Assembly (NCBI GenBank): GCA_040390855.1
Contig: JAZJXO010000005.1
Coordinates: forward strand, 62,001 to 126,000
DNA from: Parvibaculum sp040390855
GTDB lineage: Bacteria > Pseudomonadota > Alphaproteobacteria > Parvibaculales > Parvibaculaceae
Direction: 5' to 3'
Length of the DNA stretch: 64,000 nt
Each line of letters begins with the position of its first letter. Positions within the stretch are counted from its first letter, which is position 1. Of the stretch, positions 48,535-57,311 are shown one piece after another. A program made the translations under genes and the position numbers. The notes beneath the pieces are model-generated. The model did not search any database and was not told the origin of the DNA. It was given only the letters and a program-made list of their open reading frames with translations.

Positions 48535-49641
48535 TCAGGCCGAACCCATTTCCGCGCGGACCTTCTGCCTCAGAATGTCGATCGGCTTCAGCTTCCCGTC
48601 GGTCTTGAAATGCCAGTAGGTCCAGCCGTTGCAGGCTTCAAGACCCTGCACATGTGCGCCGATCTTGTGGATCGAGCCCGTCGCATCGCGGCAGACGAGC
48701 GAACCGTCAGCGCGGACGCGCGCCGCGTGACGGCGCATCGGGTCGGTGAGGATGGTGCCGGGTTCGATCAACCCGCGCTCGACGATGGAACCGAACGGCA
48801 CGCGCGGTTCCGCCTTCTTCGATGTCGTCACCTGCAAGTCTTCCGGTGATGACGGCAGCACTTTGGCGATGCGCGCTTTCGCGGCTTTGATATATTTTGT
48901 CTCGCGTTCGATGCCGATGAATTTGCGGCCGAGTTTCTTTGCCACAGCGCCCGTCGTGCCGGTCCCGAAAAACGGATCGAGCACTGTGTCACCTGCATTT
49001 GTCGTCGCCAGCAGGATACGGTGAAGCAGCGCCTCGGGCTTTTGCGTCGGATGTGCTTTGTCGCCTTCCTCGTCTTTCAGACGTTCGCCGCCCGTGCAGA
49101 TCGGCAGCACCCAGTCGGAGCGCATTTGCAGGTCGTCGTTCAGCGCCTTCATGGCGTCATAGTTGAACGTGTATTTTTTCTGGTCCTCGTTGCGCGTCGC
49201 CCAGATCATCGTCTCATGCGCATTGGTGAACCGTGTGCCGCGGAAGTTCGGCATCGGGTTCGACTTGCGCCAGATCACGTCATTCATAATCCAGAAACCC
49301 AGATCCTGAAGGCTCGCGCCGACGCGAAAGATGTTGTGGTAGGAACCGATGACCCAGATCGCGCCCGTGTCCTTCAACACGCGGCGCGATGCTTTCAGCC
49401 ATTCGCGCGTGAACTTGTCGTAAGTCGCAAAGCTCTCGAACTTGTCCCAGTCGTCATCGACCGCATCGACTTTCGACTGGTCGGGACGTGTTAATTCCCC
49501 CCCCAGCTGGAGGTTGTAAGGTGGGTCGGCAAAAATCAAATCAACCGATTTTTCCGGCAGCCCATTCATTGCTTCAATGCAGTCGCCCTGAATGATCTTT
49601 TCGTTCGGCTGTTTCGCCGCTTCGCTCGTTACGCGCCCCAA
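48535..49641 (-). CDS. ccrM: Cell-cycle DNA adenine methyltransferase CcrM (GANTC)
   Basis: 368-residue beta-class N6-adenine methyltransferase that methylates GANTC; in Caulobacter and relatives it acts late in the cell cycle and affects promoter activity. DPPY at 39-42 precedes the AdoMet motif LDPFFGTGTTG, the beta-class order. The C-terminal domain typical of CcrM is present (QGLEACNGWTYWHFKTDG). The start is a TTG at 49641 with AGGGGA 6 bases upstream; no ATG fits. No restriction partner is nearby. Confidence 0.95.
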   Translation of the reverse strand: MGRVTSEAAKQPNEKIIQGDCIEAMNGLPEKSVDLIFADPPYNLQLGGELTRPDQSKVDAVDDDWDKFESFATYDKFTREWLKASRRVLKDTGAIWVIGSYHNIFRVGASLQDLGFWIMNDVIWRKSNPMPNFRGTRFTNAHETMIWATRNEDQKKYTFNYDAMKALNDDLQMRSDWVLPICTGGERLKDEEGDKAHPTQKPEALLHRILLATTNAGDTVLDPFFGTGTTGAVAKKLGRKFIGIERETKYIKAAKARIAKVLPSSPEDLQVTTSKKAEPRVPFGSIVERGLIEPGTILTDPMRRHAARVRADGSLVCRDATGSIHKIGAHVQGLEACNGWTYWHFKTDGKLKPIDILRQKVRAEMGSA

Positions 49642-49671
49642 CTTCGTCCCCTACTTTTACACAAGGGGCGG

Positions 49672-49700
49672 ATCATGGTGTGCCGCGGAATCTGCGTCAA
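49672..49700 (-). promoter_or_regulatory. ccrM promoter candidate: TTGACG-N17-CATGAT
   Basis: On the minus strand, -35 TTGACG (49695-49700) and -10 CATGAT (49672-49677) with a 17-base spacer, 30 bases upstream of the TTG start. One GANTC (49688-49692) is in the spacer and another (49701-49705) touches the -35. Confidence 0.5.
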
Positions 49701-49761
49701 GAATCAAAGGCTTAACAGATTCTGACACACTAAATCGAGTCACTTTAGAATCGACGGACTC
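49688..49761. promoter_or_regulatory. Cluster of six GANTC (CcrM) sites at the ccrM promoter
   Basis: GAATC 49688-49692, GAATC 49701-49705, GATTC 49718-49722, GAGTC 49737-49741, GAATC 49748-49752 and GACTC 49757-49761. About 0.3 would be expected by chance in 74 bp. The last three overlap the stop and final codons of rnhB. This would let CcrM sense its own methylation, as proposed for Caulobacter ccrM. Confidence 0.75.
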
Positions 49762-50372
49762 AACATATTGCGTACCGGCGCGAAGCTCCTGCGATGATGG
49801 ATCGTCGGCCCCAGACGTTTCAGTGCATCAAGATGCATTCTGGTGCCGTAGCCCATGTGGCGCTCGAAACCGTAATCGGGATGCGTTTTTGCAATCTCAA
49901 CCATCATGCGGTCGCGCGACACCTTCGCGGCAATCGAAGCGGCGGCGATGGAGAGAACGCGCGCATCGCCTTTGACGATGGCGCGTGCGGGCATTGCAAA
50001 TTTGGGAACGCGATTGCCGTCGATCAGCGCAAAGGCAGGTGGCATCGCAAGCGCGGCGAGCGCGCGCGTCATCGCCAGCATGGTCGCTTGCAGAATGTTG
50101 ATCTCGTCGATCTCTTCGACCGTGGCAATGCCGATGCCTATGTCGGCGGACTGCATCAACTCGGCAAAAAGCCGTTCGCGCATTTTGTGTGTGAGCTTTT
50201 TAGAATCATTGAGACCATGCGGGAGACGGTCCATATCAATGACGGCAGCACCGGCGACAACAGGACCGGCCAGCGGCCCGCGACCGGCTTCGTCAATACC
50301 GCAGACACGGAGGCGCGGAGCGCCGTGTTCGGTTTCGAAGGCATAGTCGGGAAATGAAAGCAGACGGGACAT
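49740..50372 (-). CDS. rnhB: Ribonuclease HII
   Basis: 210-residue nuclease that removes ribonucleotides and RNA primers from DNA. Active-site acids D27 and E28 in GIDEAGRGPLAGPV, and further conserved LNDSKKLT and ALIDGNRVP. Length is standard. It precedes ccrM on the same strand; the spacer carries ccrM's own promoter and GANTC cluster. Confidence 0.95.
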   Translation of the reverse strand: MSRLLSFPDYAFETEHGAPRLRVCGIDEAGRGPLAGPVVAGAAVIDMDRLPHGLNDSKKLTHKMRERLFAELMQSADIGIGIATVEEIDEINILQATMLAMTRALAALAMPPAFALIDGNRVPKFAMPARAIVKGDARVLSIAAASIAAKVSRDRMMVEIAKTHPDYGFERHMGYGTRMHLDALKRLGPTIHHRRSFAPVRNMLSPSILK

Positions 50373-50399
50373 GAGCGAAGTCTTGCCCGCGCGGCAAAC

Positions 50400-51590
50400 T
50401 TAAATCAAGTCCAGTTGCTTGCCCCGTCCCGGCACCGCGAATTTGGAACAGTCGACGTTCCACTTGCCGCGATTGAGGCCCAGACGTTTGCAGGCGATTT
50501 CGAAGCGGCGGCTGATTTGCCACGCATAGGGGCCGGTGCCGCGTCCGCGCTTGCCAAAAGTGGAGTCGTATAATTTGCCGCCATGCATCGAGCGGATGAG
50601 TGACAACACATGTTCGGCGCGACCGGGTTCGTTTTCTTTCAGCCACTCGTCAAAAAGGTCTTTGATTTCGAGCGGCAGACGTAACAGTACAAAGCCTGCC
50701 GATTGCGCACCGGCATAAGCGGCGCCTGTCAGAATTTTTTCCATCTCGCTATCGGTCAAAGACGGAATGATCGGCGCGACCATAACGCCGACGGGGATGC
50801 CCGCCTCTGACAGAAGTTTCATCGCCTCCATGCGGCGGGACGGCGTGGAGGCGCGCGGCTCCATCGTGCGGGCGAGCTTGGCATCAAGCGTCGTCACCGA
50901 CAGCGCGACCTTCACGAGATTGCGCCTGGCCATGTCGGACAGAATATCCATATCGCGGGTGACGCGGGCCGATTTCGTGACGATGGTGACGAGGTGGTTG
51001 AAGTCCGACAGCACTTCGAGGACCGACCGCGTGATGCGGTAGGTCTGTTCAATCGGCTGATAGGGATCGGTATTGGTGCCCATCGCAATCGGCGCAGGCT
51101 CATAGCCTTCGCGTGAAAGCTCTTTGGCGAGAAGCGTTGCCGCATTGGGCTTGGCAAAGAGGCGCGATTCAAAATCGAGCCCTGCCGACAATCCCATATA
51201 GGCATGGGAGGGTCGCGCGAAACAATAGACGCAGCCATGCTCGCAACCCCGATAGGGATTGACGGAGCGGTCGAATGGCAGATCGGGCGAGGTGTTGCGC
51301 GTGAGGATGCTGCGCGCCGTCTCGCTGGTCACCTCGGTGCGCAGCGGCGGTGGTGCATCATTGACGCCCCATCCATCATCAATGAGGGCGCGCGACGTCG
51401 GCTCAAAGCGTCCGCTGTCATTGGTCAGCGCGCCCCGGCCACGGCGGCCGGACAGAGGAACCCCGATCGTTGCGAGGGAGCGGGAGTCCTCCGGGCGGTG
51501 GTTCGGCCGTGCGCCCGGATAGCCAATAGGGGAATTGGCCGGGGTGTGGGCGGCGTGGCCGGAGCGTGCTGTTTCGTGACGTGCGGTCAT
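50400..51590 (-). CDS. PA0069 family radical SAM protein
   Basis: 396-residue radical SAM protein related to spore photoproduct lyase-like SplB. The 4Fe-4S motif is C-x3-C-x2-C in YRGCEHGCVYCFARPS. The family has no proven reaction. The start was put at ATG 51590 because AAGGA lies 8 bases upstream; ATG 51596 is only 2 bases from it, and 51644 has no support. It lies 27 bp upstream of rnhB, on the same strand. Confidence 0.88.
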   Translation of the reverse strand: MTARHETARSGHAAHTPANSPIGYPGARPNHRPEDSRSLATIGVPLSGRRGRGALTNDSGRFEPTSRALIDDGWGVNDAPPPLRTEVTSETARSILTRNTSPDLPFDRSVNPYRGCEHGCVYCFARPSHAYMGLSAGLDFESRLFAKPNAATLLAKELSREGYEPAPIAMGTNTDPYQPIEQTYRITRSVLEVLSDFNHLVTIVTKSARVTRDMDILSDMARRNLVKVALSVTTLDAKLARTMEPRASTPSRRMEAMKLLSEAGIPVGVMVAPIIPSLTDSEMEKILTGAAYAGAQSAGFVLLRLPLEIKDLFDEWLKENEPGRAEHVLSLIRSMHGGKLYDSTFGKRGRGTGPYAWQISRRFEIACKRLGLNRGKWNVDCSKFAVPGRGKQLDLI

Positions 51591-51689
51591 GGTCATTATC
51601 CTTGGCCCAAACCATAGCACACTATAAGAACATAACAAGAACATTCTTCATCCGCTTCCCTTCGCAATCGCAATACGTAAGATGCGGTT

Positions 51690-52385
51690 ATGCTGAGTGT
51701 GATTGTCCCGACATTGAATGCCGAAGCGACGTTGCCGCGTGTGCTGTCGGCTCTAATTCCGGCTGCTGTTCACGGGCTGGTGCGCGAAGTCATTATTGTC
51801 GATGGCGGGTCCGACGACGGGACAGCGAATATCGCGGAGGCTGCGGGCGCGAAGTTTATCAAGGCTCCGCGCGGGCGGGGCGCGCAGATGCAGGCGGGTG
51901 CGAAGGCCGCCAAAGGCACATGGCTTCTCTTTCTTCATGCCGACACGGTGCTGGAACACGGCTGGGATACGGAAGTCGAAAAGTTTTTCGAGCATGTCTT
52001 GGCGGGACGGTTCGGCAATGCGGAAGTCGCGGCGGCTTTCAGATTTACACTCGATGATTTTTCCGGTACGGCGCGGTTTCTCGAACGGGTTGTTGCCATG
52101 CGGTGCGCGCTGTTCAAGCTGCCTTATGGTGATCAGGGCTTGCTGGTGAACCGGCGCCTCTTCGATAAGCTCGGTGGCTTCCGCCCACTGCCGTTGATGG
52201 AAGATGTGGATCTCGTGCGACGCATCGGACGCAGGCGTCTCGTGATGCTGCAGTCACAGGCCGTGACGAGTTCGGAGCGCTATCTCAAAAGCGGGTATCT
52301 CGCGCGGATGATGCGCAACGCCTTTTGCCTCACACTTTATTATTTGCATGTGCCGCCGCGCTATATTGCGCGGCTTTACGCTTGA
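51690..52385 (+). CDS. Family 2 glycosyltransferase (TIGR04283-like)
   Basis: 231-residue GT-A fold protein with the start LSVIVPTLNAEATLPRVL, the nucleotide-binding VDGGSDDGT and LFLHADTVLEHGW. It matches the small cytoplasmic glycosyltransferases named for arsenosugar biosynthesis, but that label comes from association in cyanobacteria. The next gene begins directly after its stop, so both are translated together. Confidence 0.85.
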   Translation: MLSVIVPTLNAEATLPRVLSALIPAAVHGLVREVIIVDGGSDDGTANIAEAAGAKFIKAPRGRGAQMQAGAKAAKGTWLLFLHADTVLEHGWDTEVEKFFEHVLAGRFGNAEVAAAFRFTLDDFSGTARFLERVVAMRCALFKLPYGDQGLLVNRRLFDKLGGFRPLPLMEDVDLVRRIGRRRLVMLQSQAVTSSERYLKSGYLARMMRNAFCLTLYYLHVPPRYIARLYA

Positions 52386-52988
52386 ATGATGGGGGCGGGG
52401 CAGCAGCTTGTTGTGATGGTCAAGCGACCGGCGCTTGGTCGCGTGAAAACCAGGCTTGCGGCGGGCATCGGCGCTGTTAGCGCCACGCGGTTTTATCGTC
52501 AGACAACGAATGATGTGATGCGGCACGTGGGCAATGATCCGCGCTGGGCGACTTGTCTTGCCGTCTCACCGGATGTGGCGGTGCATGAGCGGGTCTTTAA
52601 CGATTATCGCGCGCCGGTCGTCGCGCAGGGCGCGGGCGATCTGGGGCATCGCATGGGACGCCTGATGCGCGGTTTGCCGCTTGGCCCTGTTGTGATTATC
52701 GGCAGCGATATTCCTGATATTTCGGCAAACCATATCGCGCAGGCATTCAGGGCGCTGGGGCCGCATGACGCCGTGTTTGGTCCCGCCGCCGACGGCGGCT
52801 ACTGGCTTGTCGGGTTGAAGCGGTTTCCGCGTGTCGTCGAAATTTTCGGGGACGTGCGCTGGTCATGCGAACACACGCTGGCCGACACATTGCGCAATGT
52901 GACGCGTACGGGGCTTTCGGTGGCGATGCTCGAAACGTTATCTGATGTAGATACGGCGGAGGATTATCTCCTCCGGAAAAACAGATGA
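52386..52988 (+). CDS. TIGR04282/DUF2064 family nucleotidyl/glycosyl transferase-like protein
   Basis: 200-residue protein of the DUF2064 family: VVMVKRPALGRVKTRLA at the N-terminus, VVIIGSDIPDIS in the middle and FGPAADGGYWLVGLKR later, the layout of small sugar-nucleotide transferases. It regularly pairs with the TIGR04283 protein, as here. No arsenic methylase or arsenosugar gene is in the window, so a role with arsenic is not supported. A terminator follows. Confidence 0.83.
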   Translation: MMGAGQQLVVMVKRPALGRVKTRLAAGIGAVSATRFYRQTTNDVMRHVGNDPRWATCLAVSPDVAVHERVFNDYRAPVVAQGAGDLGHRMGRLMRGLPLGPVVIIGSDIPDISANHIAQAFRALGPHDAVFGPAADGGYWLVGLKRFPRVVEIFGDVRWSCEHTLADTLRNVTRTGLSVAMLETLSDVDTAEDYLLRKNR

Positions 52989-53067
52989 CGCCTCATCCGT
53001 TCAATTATTCCTGCGATGCGCATCTCGATCTGCCGGCAACGGCCACAAGCGACATTTGACGAGACGG

Positions 53068-53121
53068 AAGAGGAAATCACCGTCTTTGAGAAAAGCGCGG
53101 GTGATTCCTCTTTTGTTTTTT
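53068..53121 (+). terminator. Intrinsic terminator after the glycosyltransferase pair
   Basis: AAGAGGAAATCACC (53068-53081) pairs with GGTGATTCCTCTT (53100-53112) with one bulged base around an 18-base loop, followed by TTGTTTTTTAT. It lies 80 bp after the stop and also faces the mscL gene end. Confidence 0.75.
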
Positions 53122-53137
53122 ATATTCTGAAACGCCT

Positions 53138-53566
53138 TTAAGCGCGGGCCTTCAGCAGATCGCGGATTTCGGTGAGCAGAACTTCCTGGACGGGCGGGGC
53201 AACGGCGGCGGGTTCTTCGCCTTTGGCAATGCGCTGCTTCAGATGGTTCATCTGACGGATGACGATGAAGAGCGCGAAGGAAACGATCGTGAAATTGATC
53301 ACGGCGTTGATGAACTTGCCATAGGCGAGCACGGGTATGCCCGCAGTTTTGGCGGCTTCGATGGAAACAGGTGCGGCGTCCGTGGTGGTGAGTGCGAGGA
53401 AGTAGTTGGAAAAATCAACGCCGCCCAGAAGCACGCCGATGGGCGGCATGATGATGTCGTTCACAAGCGACGTGACGATGGTGGTGAAGGCCGCGCCGAT
53501 GATGATACCGACGGCGAGATCCAGCACATTGCCGCGCAGGGCAAACTCACGAAATTCTTTCAGCAT
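53138..53566 (-). CDS. mscL: Large-conductance mechanosensitive channel
   Basis: 142-residue inner-membrane channel opened by membrane tension in osmotic downshock. Conserved start LKEFREFALRGNVLDLAVGIIIG (TM1 pore helix), then NDIIMPPIGVLLGGVDFSNYF, a second helix and a C-terminal amphipathic helix. Typical length. Lies 15 bp after moaB on the same strand. Confidence 0.96.
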   Translation of the reverse strand: MLKEFREFALRGNVLDLAVGIIIGAAFTTIVTSLVNDIIMPPIGVLLGGVDFSNYFLALTTTDAAPVSIEAAKTAGIPVLAYGKFINAVINFTIVSFALFIVIRQMNHLKQRIAKGEEPAAVAPPVQEVLLTEIRDLLKARA

Positions 53567-53581
53567 GGGGGTACTCTCTTT

Positions 53582-54112
53582 TTATCTTTCCTGAAGACGA
53601 GGCAGTATCTCGACAAAGTTACAGGGCCGGAAGCGATTGTCGAGTTGATGAATGAGGATTTCATCCCAGCCGTCTTTGCAGGCTCCGGGCGAGCCGGGCA
53701 GCGCGAAGATATATTTGCCGTGAGAGACGCCTGCGGTGGCGCGCGACTGGATGGTCGACGTGCCGATCTTGGCAAAGCTCACAGCATGGAAGATGGCGGA
53801 AAAGCCTTCAATCTCTTTGTCATAGACGGACTTGAAGGCTTCGGGTGTGACGTCGCGACCGGTGAGGCCGGTGCCGCCGGTTGAAATGACAATGTCAATT
53901 CTGTCATCAGCGATCCAGGCAAGGAGCTGTTGGCGGATCATCTGCATATTGTCGCTGACAATCGTGCGCGCGGCGAGGTTGTGGCCCGCGCCTGTGATGC
54001 GGTCAGCCAATATGTCGCCGGACGTATCGGTTTCGGAGGTCCGTGTATCGGAAACGGTCATCACAGCAATGTTGAGCGGAATGAATGGGCGTGTTTCGTC
54101 AATGCCGGGCAT
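53582..54112 (-). CDS. moaB: Molybdenum cofactor biosynthesis protein B
   Basis: 176-residue MogA/MoaB family protein that adenylylates molybdopterin. Motifs: LNIAVMTVSDTR near residue 12, DIVISTGGTGLTGRDVTPEAF, and FALPGSPGACKDGWDEIL. ATG 54112 is favoured; TTG 54160 is an in-frame alternative without better support. No other molybdopterin genes are adjacent. Confidence 0.93.
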   Translation of the reverse strand: MPGIDETRPFIPLNIAVMTVSDTRTSETDTSGDILADRITGAGHNLAARTIVSDNMQMIRQQLLAWIADDRIDIVISTGGTGLTGRDVTPEAFKSVYDKEIEGFSAIFHAVSFAKIGTSTIQSRATAGVSHGKYIFALPGSPGACKDGWDEILIHQLDNRFRPCNFVEILPRLQER

Positions 54113-54168
54113 GGAGGGGCTTTCGCTGGGGAGGGAAAGGAAAAGTTGCCGGTGAGACAATGCGCCGA

Positions 54169-56178
54169 TTAGCGCGGCGTTTCAAATGCGTCATAGACCG
54201 GCCAGTCGCCGGACGCGCTGACATCGAGCGATTGGGAGGTCTGGCCGAGACGGGCGCGGTAGATCCAGAAGTTCATCACGACGCGTTCAATATAGGAACG
54301 GGTCTCGGAGGCAGGGATGCTTTCGATAAAGAGGAACGGATCGCCCTTGAAGTTGATCTGATCCAGCCAGCGCGAAAGATTGCCGGGGCCGCCATTATAG
54401 GCAGACGTCAACATGAAGAGATTGCCACGCGGCTCGGCGGACGCCATCAGCATCTCGATATAATTCTGGGCAAGCGTGAGATTGAAAGAGGGGTCCAGCA
54501 GCTTGTCCTTGTTGCCGCTCGCGAGCGAGCGGTCGGACGCGATGATCGAGGCGGTCGCGGGCATGATCTGCATGAGGCCGCGTGCGCCCGCGCCGGATGT
54601 GGCATCGGGACGGAACTTACTCTCCTGACGCATTACGGCATAAAAGAGTGCGGGGTCCACACGAAAACCGTTTTGCGGTTTGTAATTGGGGACGGGATAG
54701 AGACCGGCATTGAGCGCGATGGAACCGTTGCGCAGGCGCGCTTGCGGCAGGTCGGCACTGCTGGCGGCCTGAAGCTCGACAGCGGGCAGGCGGAAGGTCG
54801 CGGCAAGCGCGATCAGCGCCTCGTCGGTCGAGGGATCAAGCCAGCCGTGGGCGCGGACGAGTTCCTGTTCGGCAGCATCGCGACGGCCGATCTGGACCAG
54901 GGCTACCGCGCGGGCGACGGCAGAATCCTGAACAAGTGTTTCATAGCCCGCCTGTTCGAGCCTCGGTTCGACCCAGTCGATCTTGAGCGGGCGGCCAAGT
55001 TGGCGCGATGCGATGAGGCCATAGAAAGTCGCGCCGGTGTCGGATGCCATTTCAAGCATCTCTGTAACGCGTTCGGGCGAATGGTTGGCCAGATAGGCGC
55101 GTGCGGCCCAGAAGCCACCGGCGGCACGCGTCCAGTCCGACACATGGTTCGCGCGGGCAAGGCGCTCGAAGTGACGCGCGGCATCGCTGTAGCGCTCCAT
55201 GCGCCACGCGGCAAGCCCCGCATACCAATCGGCCATTGGCACATCACGGGCATGGTCGCTGGCGATCTCGGCGGCGGTGAGATAGGCGTTCTCGTTGTCG
55301 TTCTCGATGAAATATGATGCGGCAACGCGTTCGCGCGCCTTGTCATATTCAACATCGGACAGCGAGCGGCGGATGGTGGTCTGGTTGAGATAGGACAGCG
55401 CATCACGCGCTTTTTGTTCGCGCACAATGTCGCGCACACGCGCATCGACCTTGGCGAACTGGTCAGAGAAAGTCGCAAGTTCGCTGCCATCTGGTCCGTA
55501 ATTGATGTTGGTGGGTTGACGGAACTGGCGGACCTGCGGACGCGCGGGCGCGGCGGCTTTGCGGGTCTTCTTTTTCAGGGCGAGTTTGTAGATGCGGGTG
55601 GCGTCGGGAAGATCGGAATACTCGGCCATCCAGCCGCGCAGGTCGGCATAGCTCGTCCGGAATTTCGGATGGAGATAGCGGTCAAACAGCACATAGCCCA
55701 TGAGGCGTTTGTCGGCGAGCTCGGCAATTTTCTTGTCAGCGAGTTTCCATTTGGCTTTCTTCTGGAGACTGAAGATTTTGAGATAGTGCTCGCGGTCGGC
55801 ACCGCTGAGAATTTCCGGGCTCCAGATTTTAGCCCGCGCGAGGATCGGCGCGGACTGCGGCATCGAGGTGGCAATCGGCGGCGAGAGCGGCGAGTACATC
55901 GGCTGGAGGCCGGGGACGAGACCGCTCGGCGTTTCGTCATTGCCAGCGGTAGCGCTCGTATCTTCGTCGGTTGCAGTTCCGTTGATCTCGGGCTTGGTGG
56001 CGACGGCCTTTACAGGTTTCTGGCTTTCCAAAGTGTCGCGTTTGAGCGGTGATGCGAGCGGCATCGGCGCGGCGGCGAAAGAGGTCTGCGCGAACGTCAG
56101 GCCGAGCGCAAGGAACGCGGCAACAAGAATGCTGCGACGCAGATGGTTTTCGTCTCTCTTATCAGGCCCCCTGTGCAT
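54169..56178 (-). CDS. Soluble lytic murein transglycosylase
   Basis: 669-residue exported enzyme that cleaves peptidoglycan with 1,6-anhydro bond formation. The signal peptide is RRSILVAAFLALGLTFAQTS, ending at FAAAP. A long alpha-superhelical region (about 150-470) resembles Slt70. The C-terminal GH23 domain has the catalytic Glu in MRQESKFRPDATS, then GARGLMQIMPATA and AYNGGPGNLSRW. ATG 56178 gives the expected signal; earlier in-frame starts overlap the UDG gene. Confidence 0.93.
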   Translation of the reverse strand: MHRGPDKRDENHLRRSILVAAFLALGLTFAQTSFAAAPMPLASPLKRDTLESQKPVKAVATKPEINGTATDEDTSATAGNDETPSGLVPGLQPMYSPLSPPIATSMPQSAPILARAKIWSPEILSGADREHYLKIFSLQKKAKWKLADKKIAELADKRLMGYVLFDRYLHPKFRTSYADLRGWMAEYSDLPDATRIYKLALKKKTRKAAAPARPQVRQFRQPTNINYGPDGSELATFSDQFAKVDARVRDIVREQKARDALSYLNQTTIRRSLSDVEYDKARERVAASYFIENDNENAYLTAAEIASDHARDVPMADWYAGLAAWRMERYSDAARHFERLARANHVSDWTRAAGGFWAARAYLANHSPERVTEMLEMASDTGATFYGLIASRQLGRPLKIDWVEPRLEQAGYETLVQDSAVARAVALVQIGRRDAAEQELVRAHGWLDPSTDEALIALAATFRLPAVELQAASSADLPQARLRNGSIALNAGLYPVPNYKPQNGFRVDPALFYAVMRQESKFRPDATSGAGARGLMQIMPATASIIASDRSLASGNKDKLLDPSFNLTLAQNYIEMLMASAEPRGNLFMLTSAYNGGPGNLSRWLDQINFKGDPFLFIESIPASETRSYIERVVMNFWIYRARLGQTSQSLDVSASGDWPVYDAFETPR

Positions 56179-56264
56179 GGGGTCGCATTCTAGCCACGGT
56201 GACGGCGATGCCAAGCAGCGATTAGCCCATATCATGCCAAAGCGGCGGGAATTGGTGTTGAGGG

Positions 56265-57155
56265 TTAATTGCGGGGCTGTAACGCGGCGATGCGGGCCTG
56301 TAGTGATTGCAGGTCGCGCCATGCCAGACGCTTATGGGCGGGATGACGCAACAGGTAGTCGGGCGAAAACATCGTAAGCGCCGGAATCTGCGCCCCCGTA
56401 TCATAGATATAGTTTTTCCACTCGCCTCTGAGGCGGGGCAGCGGCGTGTGCACGTTAAAGAGCTGTTTGGCCGCCGCACCGCCGAAACATACCAGAATGT
56501 CCGGATGACAGAGTTCAATTTGACGTGTGATGAAGGGCAGGCAGATGGCTTCTTCGCCCGGTAACGGCGGACGTTTGCCCGGTGGCCGCCACGGCAGAAG
56601 ATTGGTGAGATAGACAGATGAGCGATCAAGACCGATGGCGGCGAGCATCCGGTCGAGCAAGAGACCGGCTTCGCCGGAAAACGGTTTGCCTTCGAGATCA
56701 TCATCGTCGAGCGGTGCTTCGCCGACGATCATGATGCGCGCGGTTCGGTTGCCATCTTCGAAGACGAGATTTTTTGCTGTCGCGCTGAGAGCGCATCCCT
56801 CGAAGGAGACAAGCGCATCGCGCAGGGCGTCGAGCGTCCGGGCATCAGCGGCAAGGGCGCGGGCTTTGGCGATAGCAGCCCCATCATCAAGCGCCATCGG
56901 AGCGGCTTCGCGGAACACGGGCGCGGGTGACGTGCGGGACACAGCGATGTGCGATCTCGTGGACTCGCCGATTCCCTCGGTCACAGACGGAGCGCTTCGC
57001 GCGTCACTTTTCTGATAAGAAGACGCGTCTTGTTGATAGCGATTATTAACTGCCTCGGTGAAAACGTCCGCAACACCTGCCTCGATATAAAAAGAGAGCC
57101 GCGCCAAAGCCTCTTCGCGTGTCAAATTATCGTTGGGACCGTCGAAATGCGTCAT
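56265..57155 (-). CDS. Uracil-DNA glycosylase, family 4-like
   Basis: 296-residue repair enzyme removing uracil from DNA. The core has IVGEAPLDDDDLEGKPFSG, TNLLPWRPPGKRPP and ILVCFGGAAAKQLF. An N-terminal ~100-residue extension starts with a helical REEALARLSFYIEAGVADVF typical of alphaproteobacterial members. The usual GEAPG is GEAPL here, a small deviation at the uracil pocket. Cluster cysteines include FEGCALS and EAICLPF. It is divergent from ETF-QO. Confidence 0.88.
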   Translation of the reverse strand: MTHFDGPNDNLTREEALARLSFYIEAGVADVFTEAVNNRYQQDASSYQKSDARSAPSVTEGIGESTRSHIAVSRTSPAPVFREAAPMALDDGAAIAKARALAADARTLDALRDALVSFEGCALSATAKNLVFEDGNRTARIMIVGEAPLDDDDLEGKPFSGEAGLLLDRMLAAIGLDRSSVYLTNLLPWRPPGKRPPLPGEEAICLPFITRQIELCHPDILVCFGGAAAKQLFNVHTPLPRLRGEWKNYIYDTGAQIPALTMFSPDYLLRHPAHKRLAWRDLQSLQARIAALQPRN

Positions 57156-57212
57156 CTTGGGCAGTATTGATCCATGCGGGGGCGTGTAGTTTCGCCTATC
57201 CTAACATGAGGC

Positions 57213-57249
57213 TCCGGATATTGACCAAATCCGGATGAGGCACCATAAA
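57213..57249 (+). promoter_or_regulatory. ETF-QO promoter with operator-like repeat
   Basis: TTGACC (57221-57226) and CATAAA (57244-57249) with a 17-base spacer form a plausible promoter. The -35 lies inside the spacer of a perfect inverted repeat TCCGGAT-N9-ATCCGGA (57213-57219, 57229-57235). A regulator bound there would occlude RNA polymerase. The binding protein is unknown. Confidence 0.45.
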
Positions 57250-57311
57250 CGGCCACGGTTTGAAGCCGGAATAGAATGACGGGCGACATACGCCTTGAGG
57301 AGTTAGATGAG

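Noticed and set aside
49642..49770. CtrA-type binding site (TTAA-N7-TTAA) in the ccrM promoter
   Set aside because: A single TTAAC half-site near 49712 is present, but no correctly spaced partner was found.
53243..53884. 213-codon plus-strand frame across mscL and moaB
   Set aside because: Opposite two recognised genes; Gly/Asp-rich with no initiation signal.
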